Source: Ramlibacter sp. (GTDB lineage: Bacteria > Pseudomonadota > Gammaproteobacteria > Burkholderiales > Burkholderiaceae_C). Taken from it: a stretch of 64,000 nt of DNA. The first letter of the stretch is position 1. Each line of letters starts with the position of its first letter. A program made the translations under genes and the position numbers. This document shows, in pieces, positions 10,281-19,387 of the stretch. The stretch lies in assembly GCA_016713005.1 (NCBI GenBank), contig JADJPY010000001.1, positions 434,001-498,000 of the forward strand, in the 5' to 3' direction. The notes under the pieces are model-generated. The model did no database searches, had not been told where the DNA came from, and worked only from the letters and a program-made list of their open reading frames with translations.

Positions 10281-11234
10281 TTACTTGATCAGTCCGGCTT
10301 CCTTGTAGAACTTCTCGGCACCGGGATGGTAGGGGATGCCCACGCCCTTGACAGCGTTTTCCCTGGTGATGAACTTGCCCTTGGCATGGCCGGCAGCGAG
10401 CGCCTTCTGCGTGGCGTCGTTGAACAGCGCCTTGGTGATCTGGTACACGGTTTCGGTGTCGGCCTTGGCGCCGGTGACCCACTGCGCGCCGACGGCCAGG
10501 GTCTGCACTGCGGGGACGTCCTTGTAGGTGTTGGCGGCAATGGTGTCAACCGCGAAGTACGGGTTGGCCATGCGCAGGCCGTCGGCCTGGGGGCCGGTCA
10601 GGGCGACCAGCTCGATGCCGGCGCCGCTGGAGGCCAGCTCGGCGATGGCACCGGCGGGCGCGCCACCCACGAAGAAGAACGCGTCCAGCGCGCCATCCTT
10701 GAGCTTGTCACCGGCCTGGTTGGGCTTGATGTACTCGGGCTTGATGTCAGATTCCTTGACGCCATAGGCCGCCAGCACCATGCGGGCATTGATCAGGGTG
10801 CCCGAGCCCGGCTCGTCCAGCGCCACCCGCTTGCCCTTGAGGTCGGCCACCGACTTGATGCCAGAGCCTTTCTTGACCACCAGGTGGATGCTCTCCGGGT
10901 ACAGGTTGGCGATCATGCGCAGGTCGGAAACCTTGGGCTTGCCCTCGAAGGCGCCGGTGCCGGTGTAGGCCCAGGTGGCCACGTCGGACTGCGAAAAGCC
11001 GGATTCGAGCGATCCGCCGGCGATGGCGTTGACGTTGGCCAGCGAGCCGTTGCTGGCCTGTGCGGTGACCACGATCTTGCCGGGCTGGCTGACGGCGTTG
11101 GCGATCATGCCGCCCACCGGGTAGTAGGTGCCGGCCGTGCCGCCCGTGCCAATGCGGAAGAACTGCTGGCCGTGGGCCGCGCCCGCAAGGGCCAGGGCGG
11201 CGGCAACAGCGCCGATGATCTGCTTGATGGTCAT
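10281..11234 (-). CDS. TAXI family TRAP transporter solute-binding protein
   Basis: A periplasmic receptor that delivers substrate to the fused TRAP permease downstream. The signal peptide (IIGAVAAALALAGAAHG) is followed by QQFFRIGTGGTAGTYYPVGG, the hallmark start of the TAXI family. VDLAFSQ-like binding features are replaced here by SGFSQSDVATWAY. I start at ATG 11234 because AAGG lies nine bases upstream, while the ATG at 11243 abuts that site. About 317 residues. It is preceded on the same strand by a TctE-like kinase, suggesting one regulated unit. Confidence 0.92.
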   Translation of the reverse strand: MTIKQIIGAVAAALALAGAAHGQQFFRIGTGGTAGTYYPVGGMIANAVSQPGKIVVTAQASNGSLANVNAIAGGSLESGFSQSDVATWAYTGTGAFEGKPKVSDLRMIANLYPESIHLVVKKGSGIKSVADLKGKRVALDEPGSGTLINARMVLAAYGVKESDIKPEYIKPNQAGDKLKDGALDAFFFVGGAPAGAIAELASSGAGIELVALTGPQADGLRMANPYFAVDTIAANTYKDVPAVQTLAVGAQWVTGAKADTETVYQITKALFNDATQKALAAGHAKGKFITRENAVKGVGIPYHPGAEKFYKEAGLIK

Positions 11235-11301
11235 GGTGGACATCCTTGAAGAAATGAAGTGAAGCAAACCGCCAGTACACCACAGCCGGCGGGTTTGGCG
11301 C

Positions 11302-12738
11302 TCAGTGAAAGCCCGCAAGCGACTCGCGTGCCAGCGGCAGGCGCACCGTGGCATCCAGGCCGCGCACCCGGCCGTGCTCCTCGCGGTTGTCCAGCGAAAT
11401 GGTGCCGCCCAGCACGTTGGTGATCTCCCGGCAGATGGCCAGGCCAAGGCCCGAGCCGCTCAGCACGTTGCCTGCGGAGAACGGCTGGAACAGGCGGGCA
11501 CGCAGGTCCGCCGCGATGCCGGGGCCGCTGTCGGCCAGGGTCAGCGCGGCGCTTCGGGCGTCGGTGACAAGCCGCACCGACAGGCTGGCGCCCGCCGGGG
11601 TGTGCCGGATCGCGTTGTGCAGCAGGTTGCGCGCCAGCTCGCGCAGCATCCAGTCGTGCGCCAGCACCGGCGCGGGCACCGTGCTGATCTCGAAGTCGAT
11701 GTCCTTGTCGGCCACCAGGGGCGACAGGTCCAGCGTCACGGCGCGCACCACTTCGGCCAGGTCGATGACGCTGGCATCGGCCTGGTGGCGCAGTTGTTCC
11801 ACCTTGGCCAGCGCCAGCATCTGGTTGGCCAGCGTCGTGGCACGCTCGACGGTGTCGTTGATCTCGCGCAGCGCCTGGTGCGCATCCACATCGCCACGCA
11901 GGGCCGACTGCACCTGCGTCTTGAGCACGGCCAGCGGCGTGCGCAGCTGGTGCGAGGTGTCCCGCACAAACCGCTTCTGGTGGTCCAGCAGGTGTTGCAG
12001 CCGCTCCATCACCTGGTTGGTGGCGTCCACCAGCGGCAGCAGCTCGCGCGGCGCATCGGGCGCGCTGATGGGGGTGAGGTCACCTTCCGGCCGGGCTTGC
12101 AGCTCGGCGCTGAGCCGTCGAACCGGGCGGGTGGCGCGCTGCACGACCACCACCGCCACCAGCGCGATCACGGCAATCAGCACGGCCTGGCGCCACAGGG
12201 TGTCGATCAGCACACGGCGAGCCAGCGCGCGGCGCAGCTCCAGCGTTTCGGCCACCTGGATCACGGCCATGCCCCGGCCGCTGGAACTGACCACCGGCTG
12301 CAACAGCACCGCCACGCGCACATCGCTGTCGCGGAAACGGTCGTCGTAGAACGCCACGAGGGCGGCATACGGGCCGCGGTCGGGCAGGGTGCCACTCCAG
12401 GGCGGGAAGTCGTCGAAGCCGGTTACCGTTTCGCCACGCGGCCCCGACACCCGGTAGAACATGCGGGTCTGGTTGTCGGCCTCAAAGGCTTCCAGCGCGG
12501 CATACGGCACGGCCGGCTTGAGCCGGGCATTGGCGTCGTAGTCCTCCACATCCAGCAGTTCGCCAATGGACTTGGCCGAGGCCAGCAAGGTGCGGTCGTA
12601 GGCGACGTTGACCGCGTCCAGCGTCTGGCGGTACAGGCTGGCGGTGTTGAACACCACGAACACGCCGATGGGCAGCAGCATGCCCAGCAGCAGGTAGCGG
12701 CGCAGCGAGAGGCTGCGTTTGGGGCCTGGCGCGGTCAT
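11302..12738 (-). CDS. tctE: sensor histidine kinase, TctE-like
   Basis: A membrane sensor for the adjacent response regulator. One transmembrane helix is at about residues 14-31, a periplasmic domain covers about 32-180, and a second helix is at about 184-200. Then come a HAMP-like linker, the HisKA box with phosphorylated His263 (RDTSHQLRTPLAVL), the N-box (LARNLLHNAIRHTP) and the G-boxes (ADSGPGI, GSGLGLAI). The periplasmic part resembles TctE-type tricarboxylate sensors. It overlaps the regulator gene by four bases. It lies between TAXI-TRAP genes and the divergent tct operon, so it probably controls one or both. Confidence 0.9.
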   Translation of the reverse strand: MTAPGPKRSLSLRRYLLLGMLLPIGVFVVFNTASLYRQTLDAVNVAYDRTLLASAKSIGELLDVEDYDANARLKPAVPYAALEAFEADNQTRMFYRVSGPRGETVTGFDDFPPWSGTLPDRGPYAALVAFYDDRFRDSDVRVAVLLQPVVSSSGRGMAVIQVAETLELRRALARRVLIDTLWRQAVLIAVIALVAVVVVQRATRPVRRLSAELQARPEGDLTPISAPDAPRELLPLVDATNQVMERLQHLLDHQKRFVRDTSHQLRTPLAVLKTQVQSALRGDVDAHQALREINDTVERATTLANQMLALAKVEQLRHQADASVIDLAEVVRAVTLDLSPLVADKDIDFEISTVPAPVLAHDWMLRELARNLLHNAIRHTPAGASLSVRLVTDARSAALTLADSGPGIAADLRARLFQPFSAGNVLSGSGLGLAICREITNVLGGTISLDNREEHGRVRGLDATVRLPLARESLAGFH

Positions 12739-13415
12739 GGGGCGAGTTTGAGCAGGTAGCCCAGCCCGCGCAGCGTCATCAGGCTCACGCCCGTGCCGGC
12801 GAGTTTCTTGCGCAGCCGGTAGACCACTACTTCAATGGCTTCGTACTGAACGTCGGCCTCACCGGGGAAGACGGCCTCGAACAGCCGTTCTTTCTGGACG
12901 GCGTGGCCTGGGCGGTCCATCAGCGTGCGCAGCAGCACCGCCTCACGTGGGGTCAGCTCGAGAACGGCGTCGCGCACGTAGATCGCGCCGCTATCTTTTT
13001 CATAGCGCAAGAGACCCATCTGGCGGGGGCTGGAGGCCGATTCGGTATCCGAATTTGGCCTGCGGCGGTGCAGCGCGCGCAGCCGGGCCTCCAGCTCGTC
13101 CAGGTCAAACGGCTTGGGCAGGTAATCGTCCGCGCCCGCGTTCAGGCCGAGGATTCGGTCGCCCACGGTGCCGCGTGCCGTCAGCAGCAGCACAGGCGTG
13201 GCCAGCGAGGCGCGCCGCGCGTGCTCCAGCACCTGCAAGCCGTCCAGACCCGGCAGGGTGAGGTCCAGCAACACCACGTCGGGCTGGACCGCCTGCCAGC
13301 GGGCCAGGGCCTGCGCGCCGTCACCGCAGACCTCCACGTCCATGCCGCGGCGCGACAGCGCCCGCATCAGCGCGGTCTGCATCGACGGGTCGTCTTCTAC
13401 CAGCAGCAGTCTCAT
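12735..13415 (-). CDS. tctD: response regulator, OmpR/TctD family
   Basis: A DNA-binding regulator paired with the kinase. The receiver domain (about 1-115) shows the acidic pair Asp8/Asp9, phospho-acceptor Asp51 (VVLLDLTLPG), Thr79 and Lys101. The C-terminal winged helix (about 130-225) ends with VVYRLRKKL and the usual wing. At the domain junction, residues 137-142 (RYEKDS) are encoded by a palindromic repeat. It is divergent from tctC with 110 bases between, a classic arrangement for local control of the tricarboxylate transporter by TctD. Confidence 0.92.
   Translation of the reverse strand: MRLLLVEDDPSMQTALMRALSRRGMDVEVCGDGAQALARWQAVQPDVVLLDLTLPGLDGLQVLEHARRASLATPVLLLTARGTVGDRILGLNAGADDYLPKPFDLDELEARLRALHRRRPNSDTESASSPRQMGLLRYEKDSGAIYVRDAVLELTPREAVLLRTLMDRPGHAVQKERLFEAVFPGEADVQYEAIEVVVYRLRKKLAGTGVSLMTLRGLGYLLKLAP
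12990..13006. repeat. palindromic repeat core inside tctD
   Basis: GCTATCTTTTTCATAGC, an imperfect palindrome of the same type as the core at 54432. Translated in frame within the linker/DNA-binding junction of the regulator. The CTGCAG module is not obvious here. Confidence 0.7.
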
Positions 13416-13525
13416 GGCTGTCCATTATTGGCACTTTCCCTAATGCCGTGGACAGCCGATTGACAGGCTGGCTGCGCATCATCGCGGGCAGGCTGGAATC
13501 AACCACGCCACAGAAGGAGACACGC
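13416..13525. promoter_or_regulatory. divergent control region between tctD and tctC
   Basis: A 110-base region between two divergent starts. It contains an interrupted inverted repeat GGCA (13430-13433) / TGCC (13444-13447), which could be a regulator half-site pair, and the ribosome site AAGGAGA at 13513-13519 for tctC. No clear sigma-70 pair was recognised. The role is inferred from position. Confidence 0.4.
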
Positions 13526-14485
13526 ATGCGTCGCGATACGTTCCTCAAATCCATGGCGGCCCTGGCCGCTGCCGGGGCACTGCCCCTGTCGGCGCGCGCC
13601 GCCGCCAACCTCAAGATGATGATCCCGGCCAACCCCGGCGGCGGGTGGGACACCACCGGTCGGGCACTGGGCAAGGCGTTGCTGGAAGCCAAGGCCGCAG
13701 ATTCGGTGGTCTACGAGAACCGCGGAGGCGCAGCCGGTGCCCTGGGCCTGGCCCAGTTTGTCAATTCGGCCAAGGGCGACCCGAACGCCCTGATGGTGAT
13801 GGGCGCGGTGATGCTGGGCGGCATCATCACCGGCAAGCCGCCGGTCACCCTGAGCCAGGTCACCCCCATTGCGCGCCTGACCAGCGAATACAACGTGTTT
13901 GTCCTGCCGGCCGATTCGCCCCTCAAGACCATGAAGGATGTGGTCGACCAGCTCAAGCGGGATCCGGGCAGCGTCAAGTGGGGTGGCGGCTCGCGCGGCT
14001 CCACCGAGCACATTGCCGCGTGCATCCTGGCCAGAAGCGTGGGTGTGGACCCCAAGAAGGTGAACTATGTGGCGTTCCGCGGCGGCGGCGAAGCGACGGC
14101 CGCCATCCTGGGCGGCAACGTCACGGTGGGCGGCAGCGGCTACAGCGAGTTTGCCGAATACATCGCGGCGGGCAAGATGCGCGCCATCGGTGTCACCTCC
14201 CAGAAGCGGCTCCCCGGCGTTGCCGTTCCGACGATGAAGGAGCAGGGCTACGACGTGGTGATCGGCAACTGGCGCGGCGTGTACGGCGCCCCCGGCATCA
14301 CGGCCGCCCAGCGCGAGGCGCTGACCAGGCTGGTGGTGGATGCCACCCGCAGCAAGGCCTGGGCGGAAGCGCTGCAGGCCAACAAGTGGACCCCGGCCCT
14401 GCAGACGGGCCGCGAGTTCGACGAATTCGTGGATTACGAGTTCTCGGCCCTGCGCGCCATCATTTATCTGGCCGGCATGGGCTGA
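13526..14485 (+). CDS. tctC: tripartite tricarboxylate transporter substrate-binding protein, copy 1 (Bug family)
   Basis: A periplasmic high-affinity receptor for a carboxylic acid. The ATG at 13526 has AAGGAGA seven bases upstream. The leader begins MRRDTFLKSMAALAAAGALPL and looks like a Tat/Sec-type leader with an early Arg pair. The mature part shows Bug-family blocks: IPANPGGGWDTTGRAL, GGAAGALGLAQF, GSRGSTEHIAA and GNWRGVYGAPG. 319 residues, the usual length. It is followed about 100 bases later by a close paralogue and then by tctB and tctA. Confidence 0.93.
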   Translation: MRRDTFLKSMAALAAAGALPLSARAAANLKMMIPANPGGGWDTTGRALGKALLEAKAADSVVYENRGGAAGALGLAQFVNSAKGDPNALMVMGAVMLGGIITGKPPVTLSQVTPIARLTSEYNVFVLPADSPLKTMKDVVDQLKRDPGSVKWGGGSRGSTEHIAACILARSVGVDPKKVNYVAFRGGGEATAAILGGNVTVGGSGYSEFAEYIAAGKMRAIGVTSQKRLPGVAVPTMKEQGYDVVIGNWRGVYGAPGITAAQREALTRLVVDATRSKAWAEALQANKWTPALQTGREFDEFVDYEFSALRAIIYLAGMG

Positions 14486-14591
14486 AACCCGGCCGCATGC
14501 GCGAAAACCCCGGGTTCCGCGCCCTCTGCAGGGGCGTACCCTTGGCCTGTCGGATTTGCCCGTTTTTTTTGTTGTTCCCTAGGAGACCTTG

Positions 14592-15548
14592 ATGCGTCGT
14601 GATACTTTCCTGAAATCCATGGCCGCGCTTGCGGCAGCCGGGGCGTTGCCCCTGACGGCCCGTGCAGCGGCCAACCTCAAGATGATGATTCCCGCCAACC
14701 CTGGCGGCGGCTGGGACACCACCGGGCGCGCGCTGGGCAAGGCCCTGCAGGATGCCAAGGTTGCCGACAGCGTGACGTTCGAGAACAAGGGCGGCGCTGC
14801 CGGCGCGCTGGGCCTGGCCCAGTTCCTCAACCAGAAGGGCGACCCCAACGCCATGATGGTGATGGGCGCCGTGATGCTGGGTGGCATCATCACCGGCCGC
14901 CAGCCGGTCACGCTCACGCAGTGCACGCCGCTGGCGCGCCTGACCAGCGAATACAACGTGTTCGTGCTGCCGGCCAACTCGCCCTTCAAGACCATGGCCG
15001 ACGTGATCGCCCAGCTCAAGAAGGACCCGGGCAGCGTGAAGTGGGGTGGCGGCTCGCGCGGCTCCACCGAGCACATCGCCGCCGCGATGATTGCGCGTGA
15101 TGTGGGCGTGGATGCGTCCAAGATCAACTATGTGGCCTTCCGTGGGGGCGGGGAGGCGACGGCCGCCATCCTGGGTGGCAATGTCACCGTGGGCGGCAGC
15201 GGCTACAGCGAGTTTGCCGAATACATTGCCAGCGGCAAGATGAAGGCGATTGCCGTGACTTCGGGCACGCGCCTCAAGGGCGTTGCGGTGCCCACCCTCA
15301 AGGAGCAGGGCATCAACGTGGAGATCGGCAACTGGCGCGGCGTCTACGGCGCCCCCGGCATCACAGCCGAGCAGCGCAAGAACCTGATCGACCTGATCAC
15401 CAAGGCCATCAAGAGCAAGGCCTGGACCGAGGCGATGGACAAGAACAACTGGACACCCGCCGTGCTGACGGGCGATGCGTTCGGTGATTTCGTTGACCGC
15501 GACTTCGCGAGCCTGCGCGCCACGATGGTCAAGTCCGGGATGATCTGA
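14592..15548 (+). CDS. tctC: tripartite tricarboxylate transporter substrate-binding protein, copy 2 (Bug family)
   Basis: Paralogue of the preceding gene with an almost identical leader (MRRDTFLKSMAALAAAGALPL) and the same blocks throughout, so it arose by tandem duplication. AGGAG at 14581-14585 fits ATG 14592. Differences are concentrated in surface segments such as PPVTLSQVTPI versus QPVTLTQCTPL and in the C-terminal third, which could change ligand preference. 318 residues. A strong hairpin with a T-run follows before tctB, suggesting higher expression of the receptor than of the membrane parts. Confidence 0.93.
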   Translation: MRRDTFLKSMAALAAAGALPLTARAAANLKMMIPANPGGGWDTTGRALGKALQDAKVADSVTFENKGGAAGALGLAQFLNQKGDPNAMMVMGAVMLGGIITGRQPVTLTQCTPLARLTSEYNVFVLPANSPFKTMADVIAQLKKDPGSVKWGGGSRGSTEHIAAAMIARDVGVDASKINYVAFRGGGEATAAILGGNVTVGGSGYSEFAEYIASGKMKAIAVTSGTRLKGVAVPTLKEQGINVEIGNWRGVYGAPGITAEQRKNLIDLITKAIKSKAWTEAMDKNNWTPAVLTGDAFGDFVDRDFASLRATMVKSGMI

Positions 15549-15561
15549 CCGGTGGCGATGG

Positions 15562-15597
15562 GGCGCGCCTGGCCCGCAGCGGGCGGCGCGCCTTTTT
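15562..15597 (+). terminator. hairpin plus T-run between tctC2 and tctB (possible attenuator)
   Basis: Outer arms GGCGCGCC (15562-15569) and GGCGCGCC (15585-15592) enclose a GCCCGC/GCGGGC inner stem and are followed by TTTTT. Its position inside an evident operon suggests partial termination. Confidence 0.7.
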
Positions 15598-15625
15598 CAC
15601 GTGTGTACCTGCCTGGGCGAAAACC

Positions 15626-16138
15626 ATGACACAACAAGCCTCCAACACCTGGCCCCAGACGCTCGTCGGCGCTGGCGTGCTGCTCATTGGCCTTGCCCTG
15701 GCGGTCGGGGCGGAATCCATCTCTTCTGCTGCGGGGTACGGTGGCGTTGGCCCCAACTTCCTGCCCTGGGTCTGTGCGGTCGCACTGATCTTCTGCGGGG
15801 CGTGGATCGTGTGGGAGGCGCGCACCGGCGGTTTTCGCGCAATGGACGAGCCTTCGGGCGACGCCGCCAACTGGTCGGCTTTCGTCTGGGTGTCGGCCGG
15901 CTTGCTGGCCAACGCCGCACTGATCACCATCATCGGCTTCATCCTCAGCTGCACGCTGTGCTACCTGCTCGCCGTGCAAGGCCTGCGCCGGGCCGCCGGG
16001 CAGGCGGGCGCCAGCGCACCTCGCACCTGTGCGACTGACATCGTGACCGGGCTGGTGATCTCGGCCCCCGTGTACTGGATGTTCACGCAATTCCTGGCCA
16101 TCAATCTGCCGGGCCTGACTTCCACGGGGTGGTTGTGA
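15626..16138 (+). CDS. tctB: tripartite tricarboxylate transporter small membrane subunit
   Basis: Small four-helix subunit of the TctCBA carrier. Hydrophobic segments are at about residues 12-28, 45-62, 85-118 and 140-160 of the 170-residue protein. The family is poorly conserved, so the call rests on length, topology and position between tctC and tctA. Its TGA overlaps the ATG of tctA (TGATG), indicating translational coupling. Confidence 0.88.
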   Translation: MTQQASNTWPQTLVGAGVLLIGLALAVGAESISSAAGYGGVGPNFLPWVCAVALIFCGAWIVWEARTGGFRAMDEPSGDAANWSAFVWVSAGLLANAALITIIGFILSCTLCYLLAVQGLRRAAGQAGASAPRTCATDIVTGLVISAPVYWMFTQFLAINLPGLTSTGWL

Positions 16139-17643
16139 TGATGGATACCGTCAATGCGCTGATGCAGGGCTTTGCCGCTGCCATCACCGTCAGCAATCTC
16201 TTGTGGTGTTTCGTCGGCTGTGCGCTGGGCACCGCCGTGGGCGTTCTGCCCGGCATTGGCCCCGCAGTGGCGGTGGCCATGCTGCTGCCGATCACCGCCA
16301 AGGTGGACATCACCGCCTCGATGATTTTCTTTTCTGGCATCTACTACGGTGCCATGTACGGTGGCTCCACAACGTCCATCCTGCTGAACACGCCCGGCGA
16401 AACCGCCAGCATGGTCACGGCCATGGAGGGCAACAAGATGGCCAAGAGCGGGCGTGCGGGCGCGGCGCTGGCCACGGCGGCCATTGGCTCATTCGTGGCG
16501 GGCACCATCGCCACCGTGATCGTCACGCTGTTTGCGCCCTGGGTGGCGGAGTTCGCCGTCAAGCTGGGCCCTCCCGAGTACTTCATGCTGATGGTGCTGG
16601 CCTTCACCACGGTGAGCGCCGTGCTGGGCAAGAGCACGCTTCGCGGCATCACGGCACTGTTTCTCGGCCTGGCCATCGGCTGCATCGGTCTGGACCAGAT
16701 CTCCGGGCAGCCCCGCTACACCATGGGCAAGGCAGAGCTCATGGACGGGATCGAGATTGTGCTGGTGGCGGTGGGCCTGTTCGCCGTGGCCGAAGTGCTG
16801 TACGCCGCGCTGTTCGAAGGGCGCGTGGTTGAAAGCCAGAACAAGATGAGCAAGGTCTACATGAGCGGGCGCGACTGGCGGCGCTCCGTCCCGGCCTGGC
16901 TGCGCGGCACGGCCATTGGCACGCCGTTTGGCTGCATTCCGGCAGGGGGCACGGAGATCCCGACCTTCCTGAGCTACGCGACCGAGAAAAAGCTGGCCAA
17001 GCCCGAGGACCGCGAGGAGTTCGGCAAGAGCGGTGCCATCGAGGGTGTGGCCGGCCCCGAGGCCGCCAACAACGCCACCGTGACAGCGGCGCTCATCCCC
17101 TTGCTGACGCTGGGCATCCCCACGTCCAACACCACGGCCATCCTGCTCGGGGCTTTCCAGAACTACGGCATCCAGCCCGGGCCACAACTGTTCACCACGT
17201 CGGCCGCGCTGGTCTGGGCCCTGATTGCGTCGCTGTACATCGGCAATGTGATGCTGCTCATCCTCAACCTGCCCATGGTGGGCCTGTGGGTCAAGCTGCT
17301 CAAGATCCCCAAGCCGCAGCTGTACGCAGGCATCCTGATCTTCGCCACGGTGGGGGCGTATGGCATGCGCCAGAGCGCGTTTGACCTGGTGCTGCTCTAT
17401 GGAATTGGTGTGCTGGGCGTGCTGATGCGCCGCTTTGACTTCCCCACGGCCCCTGTGGTGGTGGGCATGATCCTGGGCCCGCTGGCCGAGGCGCAATTGC
17501 GCAACGCCGTGTCGATCGGCGAGGGCAGCTTCACCGTTTTCCTGGAGCGCCCGATGTCGCTCACGCTGCTGGTGGTCATCCTTCTGGTGCTGATACTGCC
17601 CCGCCTGCTCAAGCGCCGGGCAGCCAGGCTGGCGGCGGGCTGA
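16138..17643 (+). CDS. tctA: tripartite tricarboxylate transporter large membrane subunit
   Basis: The permease subunit with about 10-12 membrane helices, driven by ion gradient. The 501-residue protein has family signatures: GVLPGIGPAVAVAMLLP, YYGAMYGGSTTSILLNTPGE near the N-terminus, and GCIPAGGTEIPTFLSYATEK with NNATVTAALIPLLTLGIPTSNTTA in the second half, a repeat-symmetrical arrangement. The start chosen is ATG 16138, overlapping the tctB stop; an upstream GTG at 16129 is in frame but lies inside tctB. Confidence 0.95.
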   Translation: MMDTVNALMQGFAAAITVSNLLWCFVGCALGTAVGVLPGIGPAVAVAMLLPITAKVDITASMIFFSGIYYGAMYGGSTTSILLNTPGETASMVTAMEGNKMAKSGRAGAALATAAIGSFVAGTIATVIVTLFAPWVAEFAVKLGPPEYFMLMVLAFTTVSAVLGKSTLRGITALFLGLAIGCIGLDQISGQPRYTMGKAELMDGIEIVLVAVGLFAVAEVLYAALFEGRVVESQNKMSKVYMSGRDWRRSVPAWLRGTAIGTPFGCIPAGGTEIPTFLSYATEKKLAKPEDREEFGKSGAIEGVAGPEAANNATVTAALIPLLTLGIPTSNTTAILLGAFQNYGIQPGPQLFTTSAALVWALIASLYIGNVMLLILNLPMVGLWVKLLKIPKPQLYAGILIFATVGAYGMRQSAFDLVLLYGIGVLGVLMRRFDFPTAPVVVGMILGPLAEAQLRNAVSIGEGSFTVFLERPMSLTLLVVILLVLILPRLLKRRAARLAAG

Positions 17644-17667
17644 CAACGGCGCGGGTTGAGCGCCGCC

Positions 17668-17736
17668 GGGCCGCCCCAAGGCGCGAAGGCCCCCTCGGGG
17701 GGCAGCGAACCACACGCAGTGGGCGAGCGTGGGGGC
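17668..17736 (+). repeat. GC-rich dispersed repeat, family 2
   Basis: GGGCCGCCCCAAGGCGCGAA, then a CCCCCTCGGGGGG palindrome, GCAGCGAACCACACGCAGTG, and a terminal GCGTGGGGGC. A diverged copy is at 23772-23836. It fills most of the gap between tctA and the sigma-54 activator gene. Confidence 0.65.
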
Positions 17737-17754
17737 GCACGTTAATATCAGCGG

Positions 17755-19221
<1,467 letters not shown>

Positions 19222-19231
19222 AATTCATACA

Positions 19232-19274
19232 TTGTCTGATATTCAGACAACTTTGACTGTGTGAATATCAGACA
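19232..19274. promoter_or_regulatory. palindromic upstream activator site
   Basis: A perfect inverted repeat TTGTCTGA-TAT-TCAGACAA at 19232-19250, then a partial copy GAATATCAGACA at 19263-19274 that matches the reverse complement of the first. Located roughly 80 bases upstream of the sigma-54 promoter, the usual distance for an enhancer-binding protein site. Binding by the adjacent regulator is inferred. Confidence 0.75.
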
Positions 19275-19324
19275 TCTTCTGGTGGGCGAATAGAAAACCT
19301 CAATCAAATCAATGACTTGAGAGC

Positions 19325-19340
19325 TGGCACGCACTGTGCA
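19325..19340 (+). promoter_or_regulatory. sigma-54 (-24/-12) promoter
   Basis: TGGCACGCACTGTGCA has the invariant GG and GC ten bases apart and matches the TGGCACG-N4-TTGCA consensus except for one T in the -12 element. It lies about 50 bases upstream of the binding-protein start. Confidence 0.8.
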
Positions 19341-19387
19341 TGAGTGGTGCGTCAGTTTTTTGCGTTCCGCTAGAAAAGGAGACTTCC

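Noticed and set aside
17668..17736. Possible CRISPR-like or tandem repeat
   Set aside because: Only one unit here and one diverged unit 6 kb away; no spacer periodicity.
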